This document shows, piece by piece, positions 48,863-58,944 of a DNA stretch of 64,000 nucleotides; the first letter of the stretch is position 1; the number at the start of each line of letters is the position of its first letter. The stretch is from Balaenoptera acutorostrata. Lineage: Eukaryota > Chordata > Mammalia > Artiodactyla > Balaenopteridae. Below the pieces are notes generated by a model. That model saw only the letters and a program-made list of their open reading frames with translations. It searched no databases and was not told the origin of the DNA. A program made the position numbers and the translations under genes. The stretch is taken from positions 54,632,153-54,696,152 of the forward strand of contig NC_080081.1 of assembly GCF_949987535.1 (NCBI RefSeq). Reading direction: 5' to 3'.

Positions 48863-50800
48863 GTTCTTGCCAGTCAGATCTTGATGAGGCCGGACCCTTC
48901 CTGTTGGGGAGATACTAGTGTCCTGCCCTTGAAGACCCAATTCTTCCCATGGTCTGAGCCAATCTTGAAGCCAACAAGACATAATCCAGATCCTTCCATC
49001 CCATCACCCGACCTTGCTGCCCCTGGATCTGGTCAGCTGTTCACCTAGTCTGCCAGTCACTGCATTGGGCGTTTGATCTCTCCTTTTGCCCCCTGGTCTT
49101 CTGCCTCAGTGTCTGCCTAGCTTCTTGTTCACAGCTAGGGGAAGAGTCCTGTTGGGGGCTCTAACCCAGATGACTGAGGCCTTAAAACTCTCTCTAGGTC
49201 CTGCCACCCCTTCTCCCTGCAGCCGTGCCTCACATGGAGCTGCAGCTGTGAATGGGCTGAGTGCCCAAAAGCACAACATCACCAGTCATCTGTATTTGGT
49301 TTTCACCCATTGCCAGAATCTGCCACTGCTCTACCCACTAAGCACCAGGCAACCCTCTCAGATGTTAGGCTAGAGAAATGGTTTGGGTTCCCCCACCCCA
49401 GTGGTGCCCATCCACAGCTTCTTCTTTCTCCCCACTGGGCCTATGGTTATAGCTGGGGTCCAGATTCTTCATCCAGCCTAAAGTTATTTAAAGTTAAATT
49501 ATGTTCCCAGTAAAACTGTAAACACTTAACTGTATATGAACAGCTAGATGAATATTTTATTTACATTCATAAATGATCCTAGAAAATAAAATATATGTTC
49601 ACTTATTATATTTGTGGCAATAAAAGGCTCTCATCTAGAACTCTTTGGTAAAATAGCATGGATTATATAAAATCATCATGTACTCTGACATTGACTATTA
49701 TCGTAATTTAGGGAAACGTCTATCAAAACCAGGAGGCTCGTGGGTGCAGCTTGGCTTATAAATACTTGACAGAAACATAAATGTGTATATTCCCCAGACG
49801 TAACTGTCTATATGAGTTGCAGCATTTCAGAACGAAGTGGCTATTTCTGAGGCATGTGAAGGTGATTCGTCCACTGAAGGATGACTTAATTCATCATTCT
49901 GTTCAAGAAGTGTGGAAGGTGGCCCTGCTGGCCTGCAGATTTGAACTCTGTCATATACACTTGGCTGCCATCACTTGGGGAGGCATAGGCTTGAAAATAA
50001 CATCCTTTGAGCTCTTAGTGTTCGGGCTGGAAACCCTTATTTCTCAGCTGGGAAACGTGAGGGCAACGGGTACTTGAAGAGAGTACAATCCTGTAGCTGT
50101 TTTCATGATGTGATGAAATGCCTGGATTAACCTTTCAGGATCCTTAAATGTTTTTTTGTTCTGAATGATCTGAAACAATTTGGAAATAAAGTGAAATAGT
50201 TTTAAATGTTTTAAATAACAAGAATGCTACATAGTGATATACTTAAAAATGCAAACAGCATTCAGTTGTCCAGAGACTGGTTTTCTAGCTGTTTATTTTT
50301 TCTTCCTCTGGATTTTCTACCAATGACTTGTACCTCCACCTGCTGGTGCACTGAGGAAATGGAATGGAAATAAAATCCAAGCAAGTAAATTAAACGATTT
50401 GCAAGAATCTCTGATACAGGTTTGGTAGGAGAAATGGTCAGAATACAGTCTAAAATGAAGTTTCTGAAGATTATCGGGTCAAGCCACTCATCCCCTCTGT
50501 TAACTATTAAAAGTGAGATGCAAAAAACAATTAAAAATACCTGCGATAAACATCTTATCTCCAGCTGTCAACATCTAATTTAATTATCTTGCCATCACCC
50601 ACGTGGCATCCTTTCAACACTCCCACTAAAAGTTTTACAAGAAAATGCAGCAGAGAGTTGAAGTATAAACCAAATCATAAATCAGAGCAGCTTATGAAGT
50701 CAAAGACAGAAACATCCTCAGAAATGTAAATCGGTCCTAAATCTTCAGCAGGCTCATAAAATAAGTATGTAAAACGCTACTGAAACTACGCTATAGCAGA
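48863..50800. other. Non-coding DNA, partly enhancer-like
   Basis: No gene was found. 50540-50640 has CTTATC, CAGCTG, TGTCAA and TTTAATTATC motifs close together and may be regulatory. 49730-50080 has a 98-codon plus frame without any domain. Confidence 0.4.
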
Positions 50801-50807
50801 ACATTTT

Positions 50808-51050
50808 AAAAGCATGGACTCCAAAGCCAGGCTTCCAGAGTTGGAAATCCAGCTCTACCCCTTACAGCTGGTGGCCGTGATCAAATTACTCCAACAAGTC
50901 TATGCCTCAGTTTCCCCATGTGTGAAACGGTGTTAAATGACAGTACCTACTTAATAGCATTATCATGAGGATGAAGTGAATTAATAATTGTAAAGCACCT
51001 AGAACAGTTCCTGGCACATGGTAAAACTTGTATAAATGCTCAATAAATAA
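50808..51050 (+). repeat. MIR SINE
   Basis: Nearly full-length sense MIR: 'gcatggactccaaagccagg', 'ctcagtttccccatg', 'gtaaagcacctagaacagttcctggcacatgg' and 'aaatgctcaataaa'. Confidence 0.9.
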
Positions 51051-51297
51051 ATAAAATGTAGCTGTTGCATACTGGTAAGAGGAAATGTGATTGTTATTAC
51101 TGAGAAACAAGAAATGGTATTTTCTCATGCTGAACACATTGCCTTGAGCACATTATTGTTTGCTAAAGCTACACCTTGAGCTATCATGGATCTAGAGAGC
51201 TTGCCTATTATTATAAAGAGGAAACTGAGATAAGGCAAGAATAAGCTGGTAATTCCCTAAATAGTGAATAATCAGTAGGAGTTCCAGGAATTTGATT

Positions 51298-51530
51298 TTT
51301 TTTTTTTTTTTTTTGGAAAAGGCTTATTTACCATTAAATGATCTGGACAGATACATTTACTGTAAAATCTTCAAGTTTTAAGATGACACTAAAATTTTCC
51401 ACAAAACAAAGCAGCACAATGGAACTTGTAAAAACAACATTATTTTACCCTAATATAAAATGTGATGTTATCATCTGAAATAGTCATACAGTTGCAATGT
51501 ATATTCTGGTTAGACCACACCTTCATTCAT
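51298..51530 (-). pseudogene. Possible processed retrocopy of an mRNA 3' end
   Basis: A T-run (about 51297-51315) is followed on the plus strand by AT-rich unique sequence. Read on the minus strand it looks like a 3' UTR ending 'ggtaaataagcc' before a poly-A tail. I cannot name a parent gene, and its 5' limit and duplications are unclear. It could also be an unknown short retroelement. Confidence 0.35.
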
Positions 51531-51965
51531 CCATTCAGTAAAAAAATGTTAGTACACATTTGATGCCAGTGATTCAGCATGGAACAGGGAACAAATAATA
51601 AACAAACAAATATATAAAATAATATCAGGCAGTGATAAATGCTATGATGGAAAATAAAGCAGGGTGGAGAGTGACATTGACAGTGGGGAGAAGCGATCTG
51701 CAGTTAGGAAGACCTCTTTGAGGATGGATATTTGAGCAAAGAACTAAATGAAGGCAGAAAGCAAACAATATGGACATCTTGAGAAAGAGCTTACCAGGCA
51801 GAGGGAACAGCAAGATCCTGAGGTCTGAAATAAAGACACACTTGGTCAATTCAAAAAAAAAAAGAAAGCCAATAAAATGACCTAAATTATCAAGGGGAAG
51901 AGTGGTAAGAAATCAGATGGGAGAAGCAGCCAGGAGCCAGATAATACAGGACTTTATGGGCCATG
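51531..51965 (+). repeat. Old dispersed repeat, left part
   Basis: 'cattcagtaaaaaaatgttag', 'gtgataaatgctatgatggaaaataaagcagggtgg', 'accaggcagagggaacagcaagatcctgagg' and 'ggactttatgggccatg' follow the shared order. The LTR interrupts it. Confidence 0.65.
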
Positions 51966-52505
51966 CATGGCTTGTTTACAAACATGGCCCCAAAATTCTT
52001 TAATAATTTTCCAATGTAGACGTGGGGTCTTTGTCCCCTTCCTTTGAATCTAGTGGGCTTAAGATTGCTTGGACCAGTAGAATATGATGGAAATGACTAT
52101 GTCTTTCTGAGGTTGGGTCATAAAAGAAGATGGGTCTTTGTCTTGTTTGGTGGAGCATTCATGTTTGCAACCGTAAGCTAGCATGTGACTTTCCTGAGGC
52201 TGCCATGCTGTGAGAGAATCAAGCCACGTGTACAGGACACATGTAGCTCCCCTTCCCACCCCCAAGTCTGCAATCCTAGAATTTCAGTCATCCTAGTTAC
52301 CATGCCAGACACATGACTGAATAAGCCTTCGGATGATTCCAGCTCCCAGCCATCACATCTTCTCAGCTAAAGCCTCAGAAACTGAAACAGACACAAGCTA
52401 TGTCCCGTCCAAAATGGCCCAGAGAATCCATGAGCATAATATAATGATTGTTGTAAATTGCTGCATTTGGGGCTAGTTTGTTACCCAGCATTCATAACTG
52501 GGACA
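51966..52505 (+). mobile_element. LTR of ERVL-MaLR (MLT1-like)
   Basis: It has the MLT1 3' signature 'gagcataatataatgattgttgtaaattgctgcatttggggctagtttgttac' and 'cattcataactgggaca'. CCATG at 51961-51965 and at 52506-52510 may be the 5-bp target duplication, and the interrupted repeat resumes right after. Length is about 540 bp. It is non-coding. Confidence 0.65.
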
Positions 52506-52510
52506 CCATG

Positions 52511-53200
52511 ATAGGGATTTTGGATAAGTGAGAAATCTTTGGAGAGTTGATTAACATAATCTGATTTATGAAGTAAGAGGATCACTCTAGTTCCTGCAGG
52601 GAGAACATACTGCAAGAGGGTAAGCATGCAAGCAGAGAGGCCAGTTTGGAGCCTATTGCAGTTGTCCAAGCAAGAGATGATAGTGCCCCAGCTAGGGCAG
52701 CAGCAATGAAGATAGTGAGAAGAGCTTTGATTGACAATATAGTTTCAAAGTAATTCCAATAGGATTTGCTGATGGATTGGAAGTTGTGTGTGGGAAGATA
52801 CAAATCAAGAATGACACAAAGGATTTTGGCCAGAGAAAGCAACTAAGGGAATAGAGGTGTCATTTCCAGAGCTACAAACATTAGAGGAAGAGTGGGTTTG
52901 GAGAACAGAAATCAAGAGTTCAGCTTTGGAGGGAAGAGAGATGGGAACGTATTGTATATGTGTAGCTGATTCACTTTGTTGTAGAGCGGAAGCTAACACA
53001 CTATTGTGGGGCAATTATACTTCAATAAAGATGTTTGAAAAAAAAAAAAAAAGAGTTCAGCTTTGAACATGTGATATGTTCATTAAACACCCAAATGGAG
53101 ATGTGAAAGAAGCAAGTAGGTATATGAATTTGGAGGTCAGGAGAGAGGCTGTTTCCATAGTACTATGTTCAACTTTAAGTGCCTCATTTTAGGAAAGATA
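52511..53200 (+). repeat. Old dispersed repeat, right part
   Basis: It resumes with 'agggattttggataagtgagaaatctttggagagttg', 'cataatctgatttatg', 'gcctattgcagttgtccaagcaagagatgatag' and 'aaacacccaaatggagatgtg'. A short L1 tail is inserted at 52929. Confidence 0.65.
52929..53050 (+). mobile_element. Very short 5'-truncated L1 tail
   Basis: Only about 120 bp of L1 3' UTR ('gctgattcactttgttgtagagcgg' to 'cttcaataaagatg') plus poly-A is present. A perfect 15-bp duplication AAGAGTTCAGCTTTG lies at 52914-52928 and 53051-53065. Confidence 0.95.
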
Positions 53201-53834
53201 TATGCAAACTAGAGAATATTCAGAAGAAGGGGACCAGGATGCAGATACTTTTAAAAGCCATACCATTTAAAGAAAAAAAAAGTTGAAGGAACTAAACATA
53301 GGGTGGGCAAAAATATCTATGATGGTGAAGAGGCACTTGAATCAGTAGGACATACCATCAGGACTCATCTTTGAGAGACTAAACATCTAATGCCCACTTT
53401 TGTGGAGACTAACATAAAACACCTCAAAATTGACTATGCCTTTCCCCACAGGAGCTACCGTTCCAGAACCAGACACCATTACAGAGATTTTGACCTCAAC
53501 ACTACAGGAGATGGACTGAATAGCATAAGGCTGTATTGGTGCAGGATTCACTGAACAGAGCAAAGCCAAACAAAACCACACACCCCTCAAAAATAAATAA
53601 ATAAAATTTACAAAGAAATATCAAAAAAAGAAAAAAAATCTATCCCCATATGTTCCCAGAAAATGACATACTGGCCTATATGAAATTTACCTATTCATAT
53701 GCTGTTCCCTTCTGGAATGCCCACAGGGGCGAAGTTATCCTTAGTGCTCGTGACACTAAGTTATTTTAGTATTAATAACCACAATATTCTGATTTTTCAG
53801 TATTTTAATCTTTTGCATTAGTAGAGGAAGTTTA

Positions 53835-54035
53835 GTAGGGTGATTAAGAGCAGGAAATCTAAAGCCAGAATTCCTGGGCTAAGATCTTAACTCTAACACT
53901 TGGGCAAACTACTTAAACTCTCTGTGCCTCAATTTCCTACCTCATTAGATTTATCATGGGGAATAAATTAAGTCAATAAATGTATTTAAAATACATAGAA
54001 ACAGCTATATAGTCAGTGATCAAAAATGTTAGCTC
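53835..54035 (+). repeat. MIR SINE
   Basis: 'gattaagagcaggaaatctaaagccagaattcctggg', 'cacttgggcaaactacttaaactctctgtgcctcaatttcc' is clear sense MIR. Confidence 0.85.
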
Positions 54036-54209
54036 TATTCAGCAGCACTCAGCGTACTCCCATCTATGAATGTACAGTTAAGACCCCTTGTTTAGTTTTT
54101 TAAATTATGCATTCGGGCATATAGTATTATGACTTTGAAAGCAAGAACTTCAAGGTCACAGGTGTGAACTTACCCTCTTGCTTTGTAATCATTCCAAAAG
54201 GTTCTTTCT

Positions 54210-54260
54210 TGATATCAGAACTGTTGTCGTTCTCTCCTGATATCAGAACTGTTGTCATTC
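54210..54260. repeat. Short tandem direct repeat
   Basis: The 23-bp unit beginning TGATATCAGAACTGTTG occurs at 54210-54232 and 54238-54260 with one mismatch. It lies about 160 bp beyond the putative last coding exon of the protocadherin, possibly in its 3' UTR. Confidence 0.85.
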
Positions 54261-54417
54261 AATTCACTGTCTCCTTTTCCACTATCTCTCACACTAAACT
54301 CATCTGGATTTAAATGTGTCCTGGAAGTGAAAAGGAAAGAACTACTCCGTTATCCATAAAAATGTACACAATTTCAAACCCATGGCTTAGAGATAATGAT
54401 AAATACTCTGCAATTAC

Positions 54418-54485
54418 CTTAAACTTGCAGCAGATTTATCCTCTCCGCACAGGAATGGGGAATGAAAAGGACCTGAGACGGAACC
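54418..54485 (-). CDS. Putative terminal coding exon of the PCDH8-like gene
   Basis: A good polypyrimidine tract and acceptor (CTCTTTTTAAACAG|GG) precede this 68-bp segment, 86 bp beyond exon 2. Read in the phase that exon 2 leaves, it codes for about 22 residues, ending INLLQV, then TAA at 54421-54419. A possible donor (TTTAAG|GTAATT) follows at once, so the stop could instead lie at the end of an internal exon. I saw no clear polyadenylation signal in the next few hundred bases on this strand. The exon is inferred from splice signals and phase only. Confidence 0.4.
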
Positions 54486-54571
54486 CTGTTTAAAAAGAGG
54501 TGTGAGAGCAGCCGTTAATAATATTTCACCCTTAGATATCAGACTGACAGAGGAGGCGCAGCACCTCTCAC

Positions 54572-54717
54572 CTGGAGTGCTGCAGGAAGACATCATTTAA
54601 ACCCTGACGGAAAGGGATTCGAGCTGGACCCATAAGGAAGTTACCAGGGGCCGAAACAGCAGGAATAGACATGGGCCTCCATGAACACAGGACCATCAGG
54701 CCTCCTCCTGCTCTCAT
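54572..54717 (-). CDS. Putative exon 2 of the PCDH8-like gene
   Basis: This 146-bp segment follows acceptor TTCTTCACAG (54720-54718 is CAG) and ends at a strong donor, CTCCAG|GTGAGAG. It is open in the phase left by exon 1 (phase 0) and leaves phase 2. The encoded peptide ends RQGLNDVFLQHS and has no recognised domain, as expected for a cytoplasmic tail. The intron from exon 1 would be 160 bp. No transcript evidence is available. Because a stop lies upstream in exon 1, this exon would be translated only if that stop is absent or read through. Confidence 0.5.
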
Positions 54718-54879
54718 CTGTGAAGAATTTTTCCTCTCAAATAAAAAATAAACAAGTCCCGAAAAGTTAGCCACTTGAAGTCCCAAACCTGATCAGGCAT
54801 TGAATTTTCATAAAGCTCCCAGCGTGAGAATTTACTAAATGCTAACGAGGACACTAAGAGAGCTGGGGGTGCGCTACCT

Positions 54880-57300
54880 GGGCCCAGGGGATCCCGCTTC
54901 TCTTCCGAGGTGAGGAGCATAAGGACACCGCACTGTTCCCGGACTGGGAAGTCTCGTCAGACTCGTTCCCCTGCGCCTCTGAGGAAATGGAAAGCGGCGG
55001 TGTCTCCACGAAGAACCTTGGGTCGAAGCTCCCAGGGTCAGCCGCTGATGACCTGCAACACGGGCAAGCCTGGCCACTGCTCGCATGGCACCCGCTCTGT
55101 CTGTGCTCACAAAGCCTCTTCCTCCGCGTCCTAGCCTTGCCTGAGCAGGAACAAGTCACGGTGACGATGGCCACCAGCGGAAGGCCGCAGCCGCTGGTCA
55201 AAACCCCGACCACAACCACGGAGAGGTCAGGGTGCCGCCCTGCTCCATGCGCTGTGCGCCGTCCCGCGGGTCCCTCCCGTTCCTGGTTTGCCGGCGGAGG
55301 CGGCCGTGGCACCAGCACCACCTCTCCGCCAGGTGGCGCCGAGTGCGCGGGCACGAGGAGCAAGGTGGCCGTGCACTACCGGGCCGGCCGGCCTCCGTCC
55401 CGCACCACGACGGCCGCCGTCAGCGGGTCGGCGGGCTGCGGGGACAGGCGGCACTGCAGGCACAGCTCACCCGTGGCCGGGTGTAGCGCTAGCGCCCCGG
55501 GGCCGCAGTCGCTGCGGAGCTGGATGTAAGTCAGCTCCGCGTTGAGGTCTTGGTCCGCGTCCCTAGCCTGCAGTCGGGTCAGCAGGTAGCCCAGGGGCGC
55601 GTCCCGGGGCAGAGGGGCCTGGGCTGAGTCACTGACGAGTGGCGGGGTCACCAGCCGAGGCGCGTGGTTGTTCTGGTCCTCCACATGCAGCCGCACCACA
55701 GCCCGGCCCCGGAGCGGCGGAGAGCCGCCGTCGAGCGCCTCCAGCCCCAGCCACAGCTCAGCCAGTTCCTCACGGTCAAAGCACCGTCGTGCGTGCAGCT
55801 CCCCAGTGACGGGGTCCAATGAGACGTAAGTGGACACGGCGCCCCCAGCGCGGCCCACCTCGGCCTCCAGCAGCCGGTAGGTGACCTGGCCGTTGCGGCC
55901 CAGGTCCGGGTCCCTGGCGGCCACCGTGGCCAAGTAGGCCCCGGGCGGGTTGTTCTCACGCACCGACACCTCATAGACCGGCCGCGTGAAGAGCGGCTCG
56001 TTGTCGTTCTCGTCGCTCACCCGCACCAGGTAGGGCCGTACGGTGCGCAGCGGGGGCGCGCCGCGGTCCTCGGCCACCAGCGTCAGGTTGTACTCGGCGA
56101 TGCGCTCGCGGTCCAGCGACCCCGCGGTCACCACCAGGTAGCTGCCCGCGTAGGCCGGCTGCAGCCGGAAGTGCTCGTGCCCATAGAGGGCGCAGCGCAC
56201 CTGCCCGTTGGCTCCCGAGTCCCTGTCCGAGGTGCTGACCAGCGCCACCAGGCTCTCGCGTGCCGCCCCCTCTGGCACCAGCGAGATGGCTCCGGCCTCT
56301 GGCGTCCCGGGCCCGGTCGACGAGGTCGCGTCCGCAACCCTGAGAGCGGCGGTGGCAGCGGCGAAGGGCGAGGCGACAGGCGCGCCCGGGGCGGCCAGCG
56401 GGGTGATGGCGATGTCCGGCGCGTTGTCACTGACGTCGCGGATGCGCACGATGACCTTGCAGGTGGCGGCGCGGGGCCCGGGGCCGCGGTCCTGCGCCCG
56501 CACGTCCAGTTCGTAAGTGTCCTGGCGCTCGTAGTCCACGGGCCCGGCCAGGGTGAGGCGGCCCGAGCGCGGGTCGAGGCGGAAGAGGCGGCGCGCCTCG
56601 GGCGGGGTACGGGAGCCGAAGGCGAACACCACGTCGCCGTTGGGGCCCTCGTCGGGGTCCGCCGCGTCCAGGTCGAGCAGTGGCGAGCCCACGGGCGCGT
56701 CCTCCGCCAGCTCCACCTCGGCCACGGCGCCCTGCGGGAAGGCCGGGCTGTGGTCGTTCGCGTCCAGCACGCGCACACTGAGGGCGGCCGTGGCGGAGCG
56801 CGGCGGGCGGCCTCCGTCCTGGGCCACCAGCTCCAGGTTGTAGGCGGCCTGGCTCTCGCGGTCCAGCTCCTGAAGCAGCACCAGGTCGGCGCACTGGGCA
56901 CCGTCCGCGCGCGTCTGCAGCTCCACGCGGAAGGGGCTGTGCGGCTCGGCCAGGCGCATGCTCTGCAGCCCATTGGCGCCCACGTCCTCGTCCACTGGCA
57001 CCTCTAAGTGTATGCGCGTTCCCACGGCCGCGCCCTCGGACACCTCCACGGGGATCTGGGCCCGGGGAAAGCGCGGCGCGTGGTGGTTGATGTCCCTCAC
57101 CTCCACCTCCACGTGCACCAGCCGGAACCGCTCCTGCCAAAAGCTGACCACGTCGAAGGCCTGGCCGCACAGCCGCTCGAGGTCCAGGCCCGCGTCTCCG
57201 ACGGTCAGCTGCCCATCGCCCTCTTGCATCTGGATCAGCGAGCTGTTGAACTTAATCAGGCGGAACTGGCCTGGCACCTCGCGCTGGGAATTAAACAGGA
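54880..57300. promoter_or_regulatory. CpG-rich island over the protocadherin first exon
   Basis: Base composition changes sharply from AT-rich flanks to very GC-rich sequence full of CG dinucleotides, densest at about 55.2-57.1 kb. Protocadherin first exons are typically CpG-rich, so this need not mark a strong promoter. Persisting CpGs suggest germline under-methylation or recent homogenisation with a CpG-rich donor gene. Confidence 0.7.
55376..55378 (-). other. In-frame TAG interrupting cadherin repeat 6
   Basis: The codons read CGG-TAG-TGC-ACG-GCC-ACC, placing the stop between DGGRPAR and CTATLLLV. Other protocadherins continue here with DGGRPPL-type sequence into a Thr/Ala/Val strand, so the frame is right on both sides and one base change explains the break. 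The open frame after it runs another 174 codons. Confidence 0.9.
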
Positions 57301-57472
57301 TGTGGTCAGACAGAACACCGATGGAGGTGCCGAGGGCTTCTTCCTCGTAGGTGAGGAAATTGACAGTTTCGGTGCAAGACCCTGACACCAGAAGCAGCAG
57401 CAGAAGCAACAGGGACCCCAGTCCAGCCCTGTGTAAAATGTCAGTGGGGAATCTGAGCCTCCAGTGAGACAT

Positions 57473-58000
57473 TCCTGTTCGTCAAAGGGAAAGAAAACCA
57501 CCAACAATCCGAGTCTCTGCGCTCAGACTTCCAGCTTTCTCAAGTCCTCCTGAGTGCACAGTCAGGAGACACTTGCCGTCTTAAATACTTTTGATCACTA
57601 AACCCTCTCTGCTATGTAATCGCTTTTCTCTGCCTGGGGCCCAAGCAAGCTTCTTCTGAACCCTACCGGGGTGGTTACCTAGAGAAGAATATGCAAATAA
57701 GCATCCATCTGGACCAATCCACAGTCTCCCGGCCTCTGGGTCATGTTCTTCCCTTGAAAGAGCTCACAGAAGGGCCTGGAGAGCTGAACAGTGGCCAGGG
57801 CAGTGCAGGGGGTCATTAAGATCCCTACAGAAGTTTACACTATAAAAACGCACCCTGCTTGCTTTGCTAGTGTGCCCGAATCTCACTTTGAGAGTATGAG
57901 CAGGGGACCCGCAGCGTCTTTATTCCTTCCTGAGCACACATAGTTCTCGGACAGAGGCACAATTGCTATTCTCCTTTACCATTTTGAAACAAATGCATAT
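57473..58000 (-). promoter_or_regulatory. 5' flank and probable promoter region of the PCDH8-like gene
   Basis: This is the first 500 bp upstream of the ATG. It holds a TATA-like AAGTATTTAA on the gene strand near 57590-57581, a perfect POU octamer ATGCAAAT at 57691-57698 and a CCAAT motif at 57714-57718 (both written on the plus strand). A plus-strand TATAAAAA near 57842 points away from the gene. No transcription start can be fixed from sequence alone. Confidence 0.35.
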
Positions 58001-58944
58001 ATGCATCCTTTGCCACCCACGGTTATCCATCTATATTGGGTTATCATTTCCTGTATTGAAAGGTTCTGGGGGAACAGCTTTTCCAGAGTCAGGCAGTCTC
58101 TAATCAGAGAAGAACTGTTTTCCAAAGTAATCATTTCTGAGTAGCTTTTCCCAAGCAAAGAAACCATTAATGATGAAATTTCAGCCCCTTCATCTCCTTT
58201 TATGTCAGTAATTACTTATACATGAAAACTCGGTGTCAGTCAGGGAGGTTAGTCTACCCTACAATTCACTGCAAGGGATAGTTAAGGGTAAGAAAAAGAT
58301 TTAGGGAAATATATTGCAGTCAGTCTTGTTAGAAAATTGCTATACACCAATTATTTTTTAAAAGCCCTTGGCTGAAGAAAACCGCAGGTGGCCTGATAGG
58401 CTGAAGGCTAAAGAAACATTAAACCATCTGTCTAAAGCACAATAGTCCTATATTAAGTTCTCTTTATGTGTGAAGTGTTCTAAATGCTAAACAGTCCCAC
58501 ATGTTAATGATGACATTGTTCCTCGTGCCATGGAGCCGTCATCAAGGCAGAGTGTTCTCTAACCAGTCATCTTGAATAAAATCAGTGAGCAGGCTGAGCT
58601 ATTAATACGCCCAGGCTATTCTTGGCTCCTACATGATCTGTAATGTTATTGATTCCTGCAGAGACATGTCAGTAAATGACTATTTTTTTTTTCCTTTCAC
58701 TCTTAAGAGGGAGTTGCACTTATTTTAGCACCAGGATCTGTGAACCCAGTTCTGAAACTGAGCCATCTTTGATGAGATAATTAATTTCCAGGGGTTTTAA
58801 TTTAGTGGAGCATTTGGCAATGACTCTAATTATAAGTACCAGTAACCGATAGAGAAGTACAGTGAGAGCATGGCTTGATTTTCATCTCAGGTACTCTGAG
58901 ATCCTAAAAAGAGAAAGAGCTTCATTTTGTTTACTTTAGATTAT
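58001..58944. promoter_or_regulatory. Upstream flank with a candidate conserved element
   Basis: Most of this is single-copy. 58560-58870, about 1.1-1.4 kb upstream of the protocadherin ATG, is repeat-free and holds ATTAATACG, CTGTAATG, GATAATTAATTT and ATTATAAG, which suggests a homeodomain-rich element. This is inferred from texture only. Confidence 0.3.

Larger units (their letters stand above)
54878..57472 (-). pseudogene. PCDH8-like protocadherin, large first exon with premature stop
   Basis: The product would be a single-pass calcium-dependent adhesion protein at the cell surface. From ATG 57472-57470 (G at -3) 698 codons are open: signal peptide with a Leu-rich core (about residues 20-33), then six cadherin repeats ending near residues 135, 246, 354, 494, 606 and beyond the stop. 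Visible calcium motifs include [24 protein letters not shown] and DPDLGRNG, with linkers DANDH and DENDN. A TAG at 55378-55376 stops the frame after DGGRPAR inside EC6. The same frame continues open through a transmembrane segment (LSVVVVG to VTVTCSC, about 55225-55151), a basic stretch (ARTRRKRL) and a Ser-rich tail to a donor CAG|GTAGCG at 54878, in phase 0. The middle is nearly identical to remembered PCDH8; both ends differ, so I call a paralogue. Human PCDH8 is about 1,070 residues; the unbroken form here would be about 935. Alternatives are a truncated secreted gene, stop readthrough or a base error. Confidence 0.85.

Noticed and set aside
54854..55363. 169-codon minus-strand frame as a separate gene
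   Set aside because: It is in the same frame as the protocadherin and directly continues EC6, the transmembrane segment and the tail. Its apparent start is a TTG, not an ATG.
56171..57007. 278-codon plus-strand open frame, and 281- and 247-codon minus frames, over the protocadherin exon
   Set aside because: They are shadows of the GC-rich coding frame: extreme Arg/Ala/Pro or His/Arg bias, no domains, and the protocadherin frame explains the sequence.
54878..57472. Naming the gene PCDH8
   Set aside because: Only the central part matches remembered PCDH8. Signal peptide, EC5-EC6 and tail differ, so a paralogue is more likely. The symbol is left blank.
57840..57850. TATAAAAA as the protocadherin TATA box
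   Set aside because: It is on the plus strand and points away from the gene.
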